NCBI GenBank assembly: GCA_016937175.1
Contig: JAFGWL010000018.1
Span: 1 to 64,000, forward strand
Length of the DNA: 64,000 bases
DNA from: Candidatus Mcinerneyibacteriota bacterium
GTDB lineage: Bacteria; Macinerneyibacteriota; Macinerneyibacteria; Macinerneyibacteriales; DSCS01
Reading direction: 5' to 3'
Made by a program: the position numbers and the translations under genes. The notes under the pieces were generated by a model. It worked only from the letters and a program-made list of their open reading frames with translations. It was not told where the DNA came from and did no database searches. The stretch's first letter is position 1, and each line of letters begins with the position of its first letter. Positions 43,546 to 52,892 of this stretch are shown in pieces.

Positions 43546-44656
43546 CGGTAAGCCTCCTGAACTCATCCAGGGCAAACCGGTCTGTCATTCCGGCGATGTA
43601 ATCGGCAATAGCCCGCTCGGGGGAAGAGGCCTCCACCTCCCGCCGGTAACGTCCGGGCAGAATATTGGGATATTTCTTGTAGAGAGAAAAGAGGGTCTCA
43701 AGACAACCTTCTGCGCTGATGCGCATCCGCTCCACACGGGGATGATTATAGAGGTTGTCGTAGAGATATGTCTTCAGCTGCTGTCTTTTGTCGTCGATGG
43801 CGGGACTGAATCCCACCACCCGGATGTTTTTCCTTTTGATCTCTTCGAGGTCCCGGGCCTTGTTTTCATCAATATTCTTCTGAGTAGTCTCGATCAGATC
43901 GTTGATGAAAAAGGCGATGAGGGCACTTATAGTCCGGTATTTCAGGACCTTGCCCCCGAGCCCGGCATCATCGCGGCGGGCCTCCTCCATGGCTTCTGTC
44001 CAGATAGCGATCTCTGACAGGTCATCCCACTCCAGCAGGCCCGATTCCAGGCCATCATCAAGGTCATGGTTCAGATAGGCGATCTCGTCGGCATAGTCGA
44101 TGAGCTGGGCCTCCACCGTGGGGACCCGCCCCAGGTCGAAGAGCTCTTCCAGGTCTTTTGTGGATGGCTTGTCATAGGGCGTAGAGTGTTTGATGATCCC
44201 CTCCAGGGTCTCATAAGAGAGGTTCAGCCCCCTAAACGACCCGTAGCGCTCCTCCAGGTAAGTGACGATCCGATAGCTCTGCCTGTTGTGTTCAAATCCG
44301 CCGTGTCCCTCCATAAGCCTGTTGAGGACTTTCTCTCCGGTATGGCCGAAAGGAGTATGCCCCAGGTCATGGGCCAGGGCGATAGCCTCCACCAGCTCCA
44401 TGTTCAGCCTCAGCCTTTTTGCCATGCTCCTGGCGATCTGGGAGACCTCCATAGTATGGGTCAGCCGCGTCCTGTAATAATCTCCTTCATGGTTGACAAA
44501 GACCTGTGTCTTGTACTCGAGTTTCCGGAACGCTTCGCAATGAATGATCCGGTCGCGGTCCCTCTCATAGATCCCCCGGTTATCGTGAAAATTTTCTTTA
44601 TTCAAACGTCCCCGGCTCTTCTCGTCTCTCATGGCATAATTTGCATATAATTCCAT
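43535..44656 (-). CDS. dgt: dGTP triphosphohydrolase-like HD-domain protein
   Basis: A 373-residue HD-domain protein that splits dNTPs to nucleoside and triphosphate. Motifs are RDRIIHCEAFRKLEYKTQVF, TRLTHTMEVSQIARSMA, AHDLGHTPFGHTGE and YADEIAYLNHDLDD. The length fits the shorter Dgt type rather than the 500-residue E. coli enzyme. It heads the riboflavin operon with an 11-base overlap with ribD. Confidence 0.93.
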   Translation of the reverse strand: MELYANYAMRDEKSRGRLNKENFHDNRGIYERDRDRIIHCEAFRKLEYKTQVFVNHEGDYYRTRLTHTMEVSQIARSMAKRLRLNMELVEAIALAHDLGHTPFGHTGEKVLNRLMEGHGGFEHNRQSYRIVTYLEERYGSFRGLNLSYETLEGIIKHSTPYDKPSTKDLEELFDLGRVPTVEAQLIDYADEIAYLNHDLDDGLESGLLEWDDLSEIAIWTEAMEEARRDDAGLGGKVLKYRTISALIAFFINDLIETTQKNIDENKARDLEEIKRKNIRVVGFSPAIDDKRQQLKTYLYDNLYNHPRVERMRISAEGCLETLFSLYKKYPNILPGRYRREVEASSPERAIADYIAGMTDRFALDEFRRLTGVV

Positions 44657-44719
44657 AGTTAGCCTCCTTTTTCAGCATAACACAGCCCCTCCATTTTTGC
44701 AATCATTTCTCGATTTTGC

Positions 44720-46148
<1,429 letters not shown>

Positions 46149-46175
46149 TTCTTTGAACCTGGCTTATCTTTATCG

Positions 46176-46206
46176 GGGCGGTCCTTCGGGCCGCCCTTTT
46201 TTTTTC
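46176..46206 (+). terminator. Intrinsic terminator after gdhA
   Basis: GGGCGG with CC pairs back to CCGCCC around a TTCG-type loop and runs into a tract of ten T residues. Confidence 0.95.
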
Positions 46207-46246
46207 TTGCTCCCTTAGCGATATGCACTTATAATCATAACGCTAA
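46207..46246 (+). promoter_or_regulatory. Promoter with ModE-like operator before the molybdate/tungstate-binding gene
   Basis: TTGCTC (46207-46212), 17 bases, TATAAT (46230-46235). The -10 box is the spacer of an inverted repeat: TTAGCGATATG (46215-46225) and CATAACGCTAA (46236-46246), with 10 of 11 positions symmetric. Both halves contain CGNTATG when read inwards, and the CG-to-CG span is 24 bases. From memory this matches the core and span of the ModE operator (CGNTATA...TATANCG). A repressor bound here would block polymerase. Confidence 0.75.
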
Positions 46247-46257
46247 AGGAGGTTAAT

Positions 46258-47226
46258 ATGCGTAGAACACTTTTGATCCTGTTTGCTGTTGTCCTGTTAC
46301 TCACCGCCTGTTCCCAGGCCGGCCGTACTCCCAGGGAAGATACCCTTGTAGTAGTCCATGCCGGCAGCCTTTCTGTTCCCTTCGCGGAACTGGAAGCTGA
46401 ATTTGAAAAGGCCAATCCCGGGGTGGATGTGCTGAGAGAAGCCGCCGGCAGCCGGAAATGCGCCCGCATGATCTCAGAACTGGGAAAAGAAGTCGATATC
46501 TTCGGCAGTGCAGATTACTCTGTCATCGAAAATCTTCTTTTCGATGAATACGCCACATGGAATATCTCATTTGTGACCAATGAGATGGCCATCATGTATT
46601 CTGATAAAAGCCTCTACCGCGACGAGATCAACGGGGAAAACTGGATGGATATCCTGCTGCGCCCCGATGTCTCTGTGGGACGAAGCAATCCCAACGCGGA
46701 TCCCTGCGGATACCGTGCTCTTCTCACCTGGCAGCTGGCTGAACGCCATTACAACCGTCCCGGCCTCTATGACAAACTGGTGAATAAAAAGAAGACCTTC
46801 ATCCGCGACAAAGAGACGGATCTCATCGCCCTTGTGGAAGCCGGAGAACTGGATTATCTCTTTATCTACCGTTCTGTGGCCCAGCAGCACCATTCACCCC
46901 ACGTCATCCTGGACGATGAAATCAACCTGAAATCGCCGGCACAAGCCGATTTCTATTCATTGGCTAAAGTAGACATCTCCGGGAAAAACCCCGGTGAAAA
47001 GATCACACAGACAGGCGCTCCCATGATCTACGGGATCACCATCCCCAGGAATGCACCTCATCCGAAGCTGGCTGAGAAGTTCCTTCTCTATCTCTTTTCC
47101 GAGGAAGGAGTCTCTATCATGGAGAAGAACGGACAGCCTTTTATCCGTCCTCCTTACGTGACTGGTAACACTGACGATGTCCCCAAAGCCGTGAAAAAGG
47201 CCTTCTCAAAAATCACTTCTGAATAG
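46258..47226 (+). CDS. wtpA: Molybdate/tungstate ABC transporter substrate-binding lipoprotein (WtpA-like)
   Basis: A 322-residue exported lipoprotein: signal peptide with lipobox LLTAC (Cys at about 18) and a periplasmic-binding-protein fold of the ModA/WtpA class. Motifs are VVVHAGSLSVPFAELEAEFEKANPG, GSRKCARMISELGKEVDIFGSADY and SNPNADPCGYRALLTWQL, which are typical of WtpA. It should bind tungstate or molybdate and deliver it to a permease; no permease or ATPase gene is adjacent. The ModE-like palindrome over its promoter supports the Mo/W assignment independently. Confidence 0.92.
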   Translation: MRRTLLILFAVVLLLTACSQAGRTPREDTLVVVHAGSLSVPFAELEAEFEKANPGVDVLREAAGSRKCARMISELGKEVDIFGSADYSVIENLLFDEYATWNISFVTNEMAIMYSDKSLYRDEINGENWMDILLRPDVSVGRSNPNADPCGYRALLTWQLAERHYNRPGLYDKLVNKKKTFIRDKETDLIALVEAGELDYLFIYRSVAQQHHSPHVILDDEINLKSPAQADFYSLAKVDISGKNPGEKITQTGAPMIYGITIPRNAPHPKLAEKFLLYLFSEEGVSIMEKNGQPFIRPPYVTGNTDDVPKAVKKAFSKITSE

Positions 47227-47235
47227 ATACAGAGA

Positions 47236-47264
47236 GAGCCGGCATCAGCCGGCTCTTTTTTTTC
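47236..47264 (+). terminator. Intrinsic terminator after wtpA
   Basis: GAGCCGGC pairs with GCCGGCTC around ATCA, and eight T residues follow. The next gene is convergent. Confidence 0.95.
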
Positions 47265-47289
47265 TTTCTATTAATGAGAATCTCTATCT

Positions 47290-48126
47290 TTATCCCAGAA
47301 GGTCCCGGACGAAATTGGGAAGAGCAAAGGCCGCCGTATGGACCTCTCTGTTGTAATACTTCAGAATATCAGCAAAAGCAGGACATTCCTCCGGCACCCT
47401 CGGATCCCTTTTTTTGGAGGCAAACCCGAAGAGCCAATGTCCGCTGGGGTAGGTAGGGATAAAAGCTTGATAAAAGGAAAAGACCGGAAAGATCTTTTTC
47501 AGTTTTCCGGCAATCCCCGTGACCCACTCCGGGGAATAATGGGGGTTCTCCGCCTGGTTGATGATGATACCCTCATTACTGAGAATGTCAAAACAGGACT
47601 GATAGAAAGGTGTCCCGAAAAGGCCTTCTCCCGGGCCTACGGGATCTGTAGAATCTATGATGATCAGGTCGTAGGGTTCTCCCGAATACTCTTTGATGTA
47701 AGCGACGCCGTCCCGGACCATAAGACGGACCCGGGGATCATGGTTTCCTGTAGTGAGAGAAGGAAGGAAACGTTCGGAAAGCTCTACGACAGTGCCGTCG
47801 ATCTCCACCCAGTCGATGGTTCGGATATTGTCGTACCGCGTCAGTTCCCGGATCGTCCCACCGTCACCGGCTCCGATCACAAGAACCCGCTGAATACCGG
47901 GATGGACAGCCATGGCAGGATGAACGATCATCTCATGATAGACGAATTCGTCCCGGGTAGTCAGCATAGTCACTTCGTCGATGACCATGACACGACCAAA
48001 AAACGAGTTCTCGAAGATCATGATCTCCTGATAAGGACTCTTTTCACGACAGAGGAGCTTGTCGATCTTAAATCCCAGAGACGCCTGATTCTGATAGGTT
48101 ACCTCTTCCCTGAACCACTCTCCCAT
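47290..48126 (-). CDS. speE: Spermidine synthase (polyamine aminopropyltransferase)
   Basis: A 278-residue class I methyltransferase-fold enzyme that moves the aminopropyl group from decarboxylated SAM to putrescine. Motifs are VMVIDEVTMLTTRDEFVYHEM, VLVIGAGDGGTIREL and IIDSTDPVGPGEGLF with the catalytic Asp. It follows speD by 22 bases, so the enzyme and its co-substrate supplier are co-expressed. The ATG (48126) has a GGGGGAGAGG ribosome site. Confidence 0.97.
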   Translation of the reverse strand: MGEWFREEVTYQNQASLGFKIDKLLCREKSPYQEIMIFENSFFGRVMVIDEVTMLTTRDEFVYHEMIVHPAMAVHPGIQRVLVIGAGDGGTIRELTRYDNIRTIDWVEIDGTVVELSERFLPSLTTGNHDPRVRLMVRDGVAYIKEYSGEPYDLIIIDSTDPVGPGEGLFGTPFYQSCFDILSNEGIIINQAENPHYSPEWVTGIAGKLKKIFPVFSFYQAFIPTYPSGHWLFGFASKKRDPRVPEECPAFADILKYYNREVHTAAFALPNFVRDLLG

Positions 48127-48147
48127 ACCTCTCCCCCTTTTATACCT

Positions 48148-48567
48148 TTATCTGACGTTGATCTCTTTCTGGGGTTTGTGGGTCAGCTGGACCTGGTCGA
48201 TATGAGAATATTTTTTGACCTTTTCCACGATCCCCCGGGAGATCTCCTGTGTCTCTGTATGCTCGGCAGCAAAGACTTCTTTAAGATATTCGAACCCCAC
48301 CCAAGGATTTACATCGTCTCCGCAGGTAAAAATATCGATGGCAGCGTATTTGTATTCGGGCCAGGTATGGATACTGAGATGCGATTCCGAGATCACCACC
48401 ACTCCGCTCACCCCCCAGGGTTCGAATGTATGGAAGTTTGTCCCGATTACCGTTGCGCCGGCTATCCGCGCAGCTTCGGCCATAGCCGATTCTATGAAAC
48501 TGACATTGTTCATGACGCTTTCGCTGCAATTGTAAAACTCCGCAAGGATATGTCTTCCCAGCCTCAT
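48148..48567 (-). CDS. speD: S-adenosylmethionine decarboxylase proenzyme
   Basis: A 139-residue class 1B AdoMetDC. The proenzyme cleaves itself between Glu61 and Ser62 in [16 protein letters not shown], the Ser becoming the pyruvoyl cofactor; His67 and the later Cys in IDIFTCGDD are the other conserved active residues. This is the short Thermotoga/Bacillus type. It lies under its own promoter with a leader of about 125 bases and is followed by speE. Confidence 0.96.
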   Translation of the reverse strand: MRLGRHILAEFYNCSESVMNNVSFIESAMAEAARIAGATVIGTNFHTFEPWGVSGVVVISESHLSIHTWPEYKYAAIDIFTCGDDVNPWVGFEYLKEVFAAEHTETQEISRGIVEKVKKYSHIDQVQLTHKPQKEINVR

Positions 48568-48692
48568 AGCAGCCTCCTTTCAATAGGGAGATATTGAAAT
48601 GCAAGCCGTATGTTGCGGATACCATCCGCACGGCAACCTCATCTGTGATGAACCAAACTTCAATACTTCCGAGGAAATATATGATGTAAAGC
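48568..48692 (-). promoter_or_regulatory. Structured leader of the speD-speE operon
   Basis: Between the promoter and the speD ATG two hairpins are visible on the minus strand. The first is GCCGT + GCGGAT ... ATCCGC + ACGGC with a bulge AACAT on one side (plus positions 48605-48634). The second is an 8-bp perfect stem TTTCAATA/TATTGAAA (48578-48599) whose loop TCTCCC is complementary to the ribosome site GGAGG lying immediately after it (48573-48577). This looks like a regulatory leader, perhaps sensing SAM or a polyamine, but I do not recognise a known riboswitch class. Confidence 0.5.
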
Positions 48693-48698
48693 CGATTA

Positions 48699-48726
48699 AT
48701 TATAAAAAGCGCACCCCCCCTGTCAA
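48699..48726 (-). promoter_or_regulatory. Promoter for speD-speE
   Basis: Minus-strand TTGACA, 16 bases, TATAAT; both hexamers are consensus. Confidence 0.85.
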
Positions 48727-48764
48727 GTTAAAATTTAACAGAAAGAGATCTCTTCTATTTTCAC

Positions 48765-49451
48765 TTAATCGGGCAGATTTTTTTCTGATGCATCCCGGTG
48801 TATCAGCGAAAGGGTAACCTCAGGGTTCTCCTCCCACGAGAGCCCAAGTTGTTCTGGACCCGAAAGAGTCCAGATGAGAGCCCCCTTCTCTTTTTGACGG
48901 GTCAGAGGCCCCTGAACGGATATCCTGCACTTATCGGGATCAAAAAGGGTGAATCTCTGGATACTGTCCCTGAACTCCCTACCTGAATGAAAAAGATATC
49001 GGAGAGTTGCCGATGAGACCGCAAGTTCCCATTCCAGCTCCAGGATCATCTGGCTTTCCGCCCTCCCCATACGAAACGTGACTAAGGGGAGATCACCGGA
49101 TAAACCCTTCTCTTCATAAAGCTCGTAGGGGAAGCCATCCTGTTCTCTGTCACTGAGAAGAACCAGCCTTCTTGTCTCCGGATCACGCCTGACAATACTC
49201 CTGCGGATAAAACGGAACTCGCAGGATCCGGATATGGTGACTCCCAACAGGGGATATAGATAAATGGGCCCCTCTTTCAAGATTTTTACCACTTCATACC
49301 CCCGGATACGAAAGCCTTCCGGGCCCGGATAGACCTCATGTTCTCTGGCTATGGATACGTAAGGGAGATTGTCCTCTCTTTTCCCTGCTCCCTGGAGAAG
49401 GAGCATGAGAAGCAGGAAGATGCCACCGGAAAGGATTCTGTGTTTAATCAT
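48765..49451 (-). CDS. Hypothetical exported protein
   Basis: About 228 residues if the ATG at 49451 (MIKHRILSGGIFLLLMLLLQGAG) is used, which gives a clean signal peptide. A longer frame from 49514 would run through the promoter. The mature part is beta-rich and includes YVSIAREHEVYPGPEGFRIR, LLSDREQDGFPYELYEEKG and an Arg-rich C-terminal half; I recognise no family. The promoter's -10 box ends 6 bases before this ATG and there is no ribosome site, which suggests a leaderless transcript. It lies convergent to nothing and back to back with the riboswitch-controlled receptor gene. Confidence 0.62.
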   Translation of the reverse strand: MIKHRILSGGIFLLLMLLLQGAGKREDNLPYVSIAREHEVYPGPEGFRIRGYEVVKILKEGPIYLYPLLGVTISGSCEFRFIRRSIVRRDPETRRLVLLSDREQDGFPYELYEEKGLSGDLPLVTFRMGRAESQMILELEWELAVSSATLRYLFHSGREFRDSIQRFTLFDPDKCRISVQGPLTRQKEKGALIWTLSGPEQLGLSWEENPEVTLSLIHRDASEKNLPD

Positions 49452-49457
49452 AGCGAC

Positions 49458-49485
49458 AGTATACCAAACAAAAGAGCGAGAGCAA
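49458..49485 (-). promoter_or_regulatory. Promoter with -10 box 6 bases before an ATG (hypothetical gene)
   Basis: Minus-strand TTGCTC (49485-49480), 16 bases, TATACT (49463-49458), 6 bases, ATG at 49451. Transcription is predicted to start on the A of the ATG. Confidence 0.6.
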
Positions 49486-49497
49486 GCAAGGTTTTCA

Positions 49498-49525
49498 TTG
49501 ACCATAAGAGACAAAGGTTTATACT
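49498..49525 (+). promoter_or_regulatory. Promoter for the cobalamin riboswitch and btuB
   Basis: TTGACC (49498-49503), 16 bases, TATACT (49520-49525), placing the start of transcription near the first riboswitch stem. Confidence 0.7.
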
Positions 49526-49529
49526 CACT

Positions 49530-49668
49530 CTGTTCAAAAGGGAAACAGGTGAAAAGCCTGTGCTGCCCCGCAACTGTAAGCGGAACGAAAACCTAATCCA
49601 GCCACTGTGTGTGATACACGGGAAGGCAGGTGAGTAGGCTGCCGCGAGCCAGGACACCTAATGAACAG
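49530..49668 (+). ncRNA. Cobalamin riboswitch
   Basis: The conserved elements are all present in order: a closing stem CTGTTCA (49530-49536) paired with TGAACAG (49662-49668), GGGAA and GGTG...GCCTG stems, the core GCCCCGCAACTGTAAGCGG followed by GAAA-type sequence, GCCACTG ... CGGGAAGGC, and the B12 box GCCAGGACACC (close to the consensus AGCCAGGAGACC). It should turn down the downstream receptor when adenosylcobalamin is plentiful, probably by hiding the ribosome site, because no terminator follows before the ATG at 49705. Confidence 0.95.
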
Positions 49669-49704
49669 AGGTTATCACTTTTCACCAACTCGAGGGGGTT
49701 GACT

Positions 49705-51639
49705 ATGCGTGTTGTTTTTTTGTTCATTCTGTTCTTGTCTGCCACACTTTCATCCGCTTTTCCTGAAGAATACCTCATCACGGCCAACCGGATCAAAGAA
49801 GATCCGGAAGAGGTCACAGCGGATGTCACCGTCATCGACGAAGAGGAGTTCAATGAAAAGGCCTTCAACGACCTTGATGCTCTTCTCTCTTCACTTCCGT
49901 TCTTTACAGTAGCGGAGTACGGGCCCTGGGGCGTCTCTTCTGTCCGGTTGGGCGGAAGTGCTTCAAAGAACCTTCTTGTCCTCCTGGACGGAGTCCCCCT
50001 GACCAACACGACGGGGATCGACCGAGGGTTCAGCCTCCCGAATTTCTCCCTGGCAGGTGTCAGCCGTGCCGAAATCGTCCGGGGGGGCAACAGCGCCGTT
50101 TATGGCTCCAATGCCGTCACCGGAGTCGTCAACCTGATGACAGAACCGGCTGCGGACCCGGCGTTGACGCTCTCTCTCGCAGGAGGGAGTTACGGCCTTT
50201 TTTCAGGGAAAACTTCCCTCTCCCACACTTTTCTGAACACCGCCGCCACACTTACGGCAGAGGTCATGACAGCAGAGGGTTATAATCTCTCCCCGGAGGG
50301 GCCTGAAAAGGACGGGGCCCGGGGATACACCTTCACCGCTTCACTGGAACGTCCCCTCTCTCCTGACTTCTCTCTCACAGGAAGAGCTCACTATATGAAC
50401 TCCTCTTTGGATTACGACAGCTGGACCCATCAGGCCTCCGATGCTCCGCTGACAGAAGAGAACAGAAACTTTCTGGCCATGGCCCGGGGAGAAGGAGAGA
50501 TCTTTCACGGACATCGGAGTCTTTTAACCCTAAGCTATAACCGGACTGACCGTATCTACAAAGACGCCGAGGTCGAAACAGACCGGTACCGGGGCTCTTC
50601 GTTACGCGTCTCTCTCCAGGACGACATCTCCGCCGGAAGGGCCGTCTGGTCGCTGGGGGGAGACTTGACTTATGAGGAGGCTCGTCAGAATACTTCCTAT
50701 GATTATGACATGGAAAAAGAGACCATGGCTCTTTCGGAAATATACACAGGCCTCTTCAGCTCCTTTTCCGAAAATCTTTCTTTCGATGCTGCAGCTCGGA
50801 TCCTGCTCCCTCATACAGAGAGCAGCGATACCGCCCTGGTCTATAAAGCCGGAGCGCGTTGGAACCTTCTCAAAGCTCCCTGGGAGACTCAGCTCTATGT
50901 CAATTACGGCACCTCCTACAATCTTCCGACTCTTTTCCAGCTTTACGGAACAGCAATCGACTGGATGACCTCAGACCCCGTCACCGTTGGGAACCGGGAC
51001 CTCAAACCGGAAAAGGGGACAAATCTCAATATACGAATGGCCAATAAGCTTTTTGGCGGACGTGCTATGATCGATTTTTTCTGGAGCCGTGAATTTTTTG
51101 AAGATTATATCACCATGGATTATGCTGCGAACCGTTATATCAACAACAAAAGGGCCCGCATCGACAATTTTGAGATCCGCTCCTCTCTCTTTTTCCATCC
51201 CGGTGCATGGAGACTCCGTCTTTACGGACACTACCTCATCACTACGGCCCGGGATATCACAGGGGGAGCTCAGGCCAAGATACCCATGGTCCCGGAAAAC
51301 TCCTCTCAGATAGGGCTGCATCTCTCCTCTTCCCGGATCGCTGCAGATATCTCTTTGAACACGACGGGAGAACGCCTCTCCGGATATCCCATCCTCACCA
51401 TGCCCCCCTATTCCCTTGTTTCGGCTTCCCTCACCTGGGATCTCTCTGAAACGATTTCCCTGAATCTCAAGGGAGACAACCTCACAGGAGAGGATTATCA
51501 CCAGACAGTGGAGATGGTTGATGCCGGCTTCGGCCCTGCTCCCATGATCACCGAAGTAAGCGGATATGTCCATTATCCCGGATACAGGACACCTGAACGT
51601 TCCTTTGAGCTCCGCGTGACCTACCGGCTTCCTCTGTGA
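49705..51639 (+). CDS. btuB: TonB-dependent outer-membrane receptor, cobalamin type
   Basis: A 644-residue TonB-dependent receptor. The ATG at 49705 (MRVVFLFILFLSATLSSA) gives a signal peptide and has GAGGGGG ahead. A plug domain (about residues 25-145, with VLLDGVPLTNTTG and VEIVRGGNSAVYGSNAVTGVVNL) is followed by a 22-strand barrel ending ERSFELRVTYRLPL. The cobalamin riboswitch upstream identifies the substrate as a corrinoid. Other B12 import genes (btuF, btuC, btuD) are not in the window. Confidence 0.93.
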   Translation: MRVVFLFILFLSATLSSAFPEEYLITANRIKEDPEEVTADVTVIDEEEFNEKAFNDLDALLSSLPFFTVAEYGPWGVSSVRLGGSASKNLLVLLDGVPLTNTTGIDRGFSLPNFSLAGVSRAEIVRGGNSAVYGSNAVTGVVNLMTEPAADPALTLSLAGGSYGLFSGKTSLSHTFLNTAATLTAEVMTAEGYNLSPEGPEKDGARGYTFTASLERPLSPDFSLTGRAHYMNSSLDYDSWTHQASDAPLTEENRNFLAMARGEGEIFHGHRSLLTLSYNRTDRIYKDAEVETDRYRGSSLRVSLQDDISAGRAVWSLGGDLTYEEARQNTSYDYDMEKETMALSEIYTGLFSSFSENLSFDAAARILLPHTESSDTALVYKAGARWNLLKAPWETQLYVNYGTSYNLPTLFQLYGTAIDWMTSDPVTVGNRDLKPEKGTNLNIRMANKLFGGRAMIDFFWSREFFEDYITMDYAANRYINNKRARIDNFEIRSSLFFHPGAWRLRLYGHYLITTARDITGGAQAKIPMVPENSSQIGLHLSSSRIAADISLNTTGERLSGYPILTMPPYSLVSASLTWDLSETISLNLKGDNLTGEDYHQTVEMVDAGFGPAPMITEVSGYVHYPGYRTPERSFELRVTYRLPL

Positions 51640-51645
51640 AATCAA

Positions 51646-51671
51646 GCCCCTCCCTTACCCGAGGGAGGGGC
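51646..51671. terminator. Hairpin after btuB, weak terminator
   Basis: GCCCCTCCC pairs perfectly with GGGAGGGGC around an 8-base loop, but the sequence after it is not T-rich. It may slow or end transcription with a protein factor. Confidence 0.5.
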
Positions 51672-51692
51672 ATCGCTCTCTGTCTGAGCCTC

Positions 51693-51720
51693 TTTACTTT
51701 ACTCTCCCCTATGGTAATAT
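51693..51720 (+). promoter_or_regulatory. Promoter with -10 box 6 bases before an ATG (RNA methyltransferase)
   Basis: TTTACT (51693-51698), 16 bases, TAATAT (51715-51720), then 6 bases to the ATG at 51727. No ribosome site is present. Confidence 0.45.
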
Positions 51721-51726
51721 AAAGTC

Positions 51727-52890
51727 ATGGAACGGTATGATACAGCGTTGATCACAGGATTGTCTCCCAAAGGTTTCTTTACAGGGCAGGGCAGTTCAGG
51801 ACGCGATCTTCTCTGCCTCTATACCGATATCGGCGAAGAGACGTCGGGGCCCTGGTTCAGAAAAAAGAGAAAGAATTACCTCAGAAGCGAACATGTTCTC
51901 AGCAACCCCTCCCCTTCCCGTATCGACCCTGTCTGTCCCTTCTTTACCCAGTGCGGAGGCTGCGACCTTCAGCATCTGAGCCTTGAACGGGAACATGAGA
52001 TCAAGGCTACCCTGGCCCGGGAGCTGTTGGGAAAGCCTTCCACAGGGTTTATATCCTCTCCCCTCACTTTCGGTTACCGGAATAATATGGAATTCTCTTT
52101 CAGCCACGGGGCCATAGGCCTTCACAGAAAGCTTTCCAGGCGCCTTCTGGATATCCGCTCCTGTCCCCTTGCAGACCCTGATATTGACCAGGCCCTGAGC
52201 CGTTTTCGTCTCTCCGATACACCTGAAGAGGGTGAAGTCCGTTTCGTGACCACAGATGAAGGGCTCCTGTCCCGCGTCTATCCCAAATATGTCTCCAAGG
52301 AGACCGATAAGGACCATCTGTCTGCCGGGCCCAAAAAGCTGGACGGCCTTACCTATTTCGTCTCTCCGGACACCTTTTTCCAATCCAATGATTCTGTCAT
52401 ATCGCCATGGCTGGCAGTTATCCTCGCCTGGGCTGGGGAAATCGCTGAACCCGGTTCATCCGCTTTGGACCTCTACTGCGGCTCGGGAACCATCACCATG
52501 AAACTGGCGACCCATTTCAGTCATGTGACAGGGATCGAAAGCAACCCCCTCTCTCTTTTTCTCTTTGAGAAAAGCCTCCGGGTCAACGGGTTTTCCCCTT
52601 CGGAAGTCTCTCTGATCCAGGGAGACCTCTTTACCCATGACCTGAAAGAACTGCACCCCGATTTCCTCGTCGTCAACCCGCCCCGGGGAGGGCTCTCCCC
52701 CCTGGTCCGCTCCTTCATCCGTGAAAAGAGGATCCCCTATATCATCTACAGCTCCTGTAATGTGGCCTCTTTTGCCAGGGATTTAGCTGAGATGACCTCT
52801 TATCAGCTTGAAAAATATATTATCGTCAATATGTTTCCCCGCACTTTTCATTTCGAAGTAGTCGGCCGCTTAAAATTAAAGGAGGAGTGA
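51727..52890 (+). CDS. RlmD/TrmA-type RNA uracil-5 methyltransferase
   Basis: A 387-residue RNA m5U methyltransferase of the RumA/TrmA family. It has the 4Fe-4S Cys motif VCPFFTQCGGCDLQHL, the SAM loop LDLYCGSGTITMKLA, and VVNPPRGGLSP with the catalytic Cys and neighbours in YIIYSSCNVASFARDL. The substrate is probably 23S rRNA, but tRNA is possible. No ribosome site precedes the ATG (see the promoter). The 3' end runs 3 bases into the ribosome site region of ndk. Confidence 0.92.
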   Translation: MERYDTALITGLSPKGFFTGQGSSGRDLLCLYTDIGEETSGPWFRKKRKNYLRSEHVLSNPSPSRIDPVCPFFTQCGGCDLQHLSLEREHEIKATLARELLGKPSTGFISSPLTFGYRNNMEFSFSHGAIGLHRKLSRRLLDIRSCPLADPDIDQALSRFRLSDTPEEGEVRFVTTDEGLLSRVYPKYVSKETDKDHLSAGPKKLDGLTYFVSPDTFFQSNDSVISPWLAVILAWAGEIAEPGSSALDLYCGSGTITMKLATHFSHVTGIESNPLSLFLFEKSLRVNGFSPSEVSLIQGDLFTHDLKELHPDFLVVNPPRGGLSPLVRSFIREKRIPYIIYSSCNVASFARDLAEMTSYQLEKYIIVNMFPRTFHFEVVGRLKLKEE

Positions 52891-52892
52891 TC

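Noticed and set aside
48573-48599. H-type pseudoknot between the speD hairpin loop and ribosome site
   Set aside because: There are no bases between the stem and ribosome site to cross the 8-bp stem, so a full pseudoknot is sterically doubtful; an alternative pairing is more likely.
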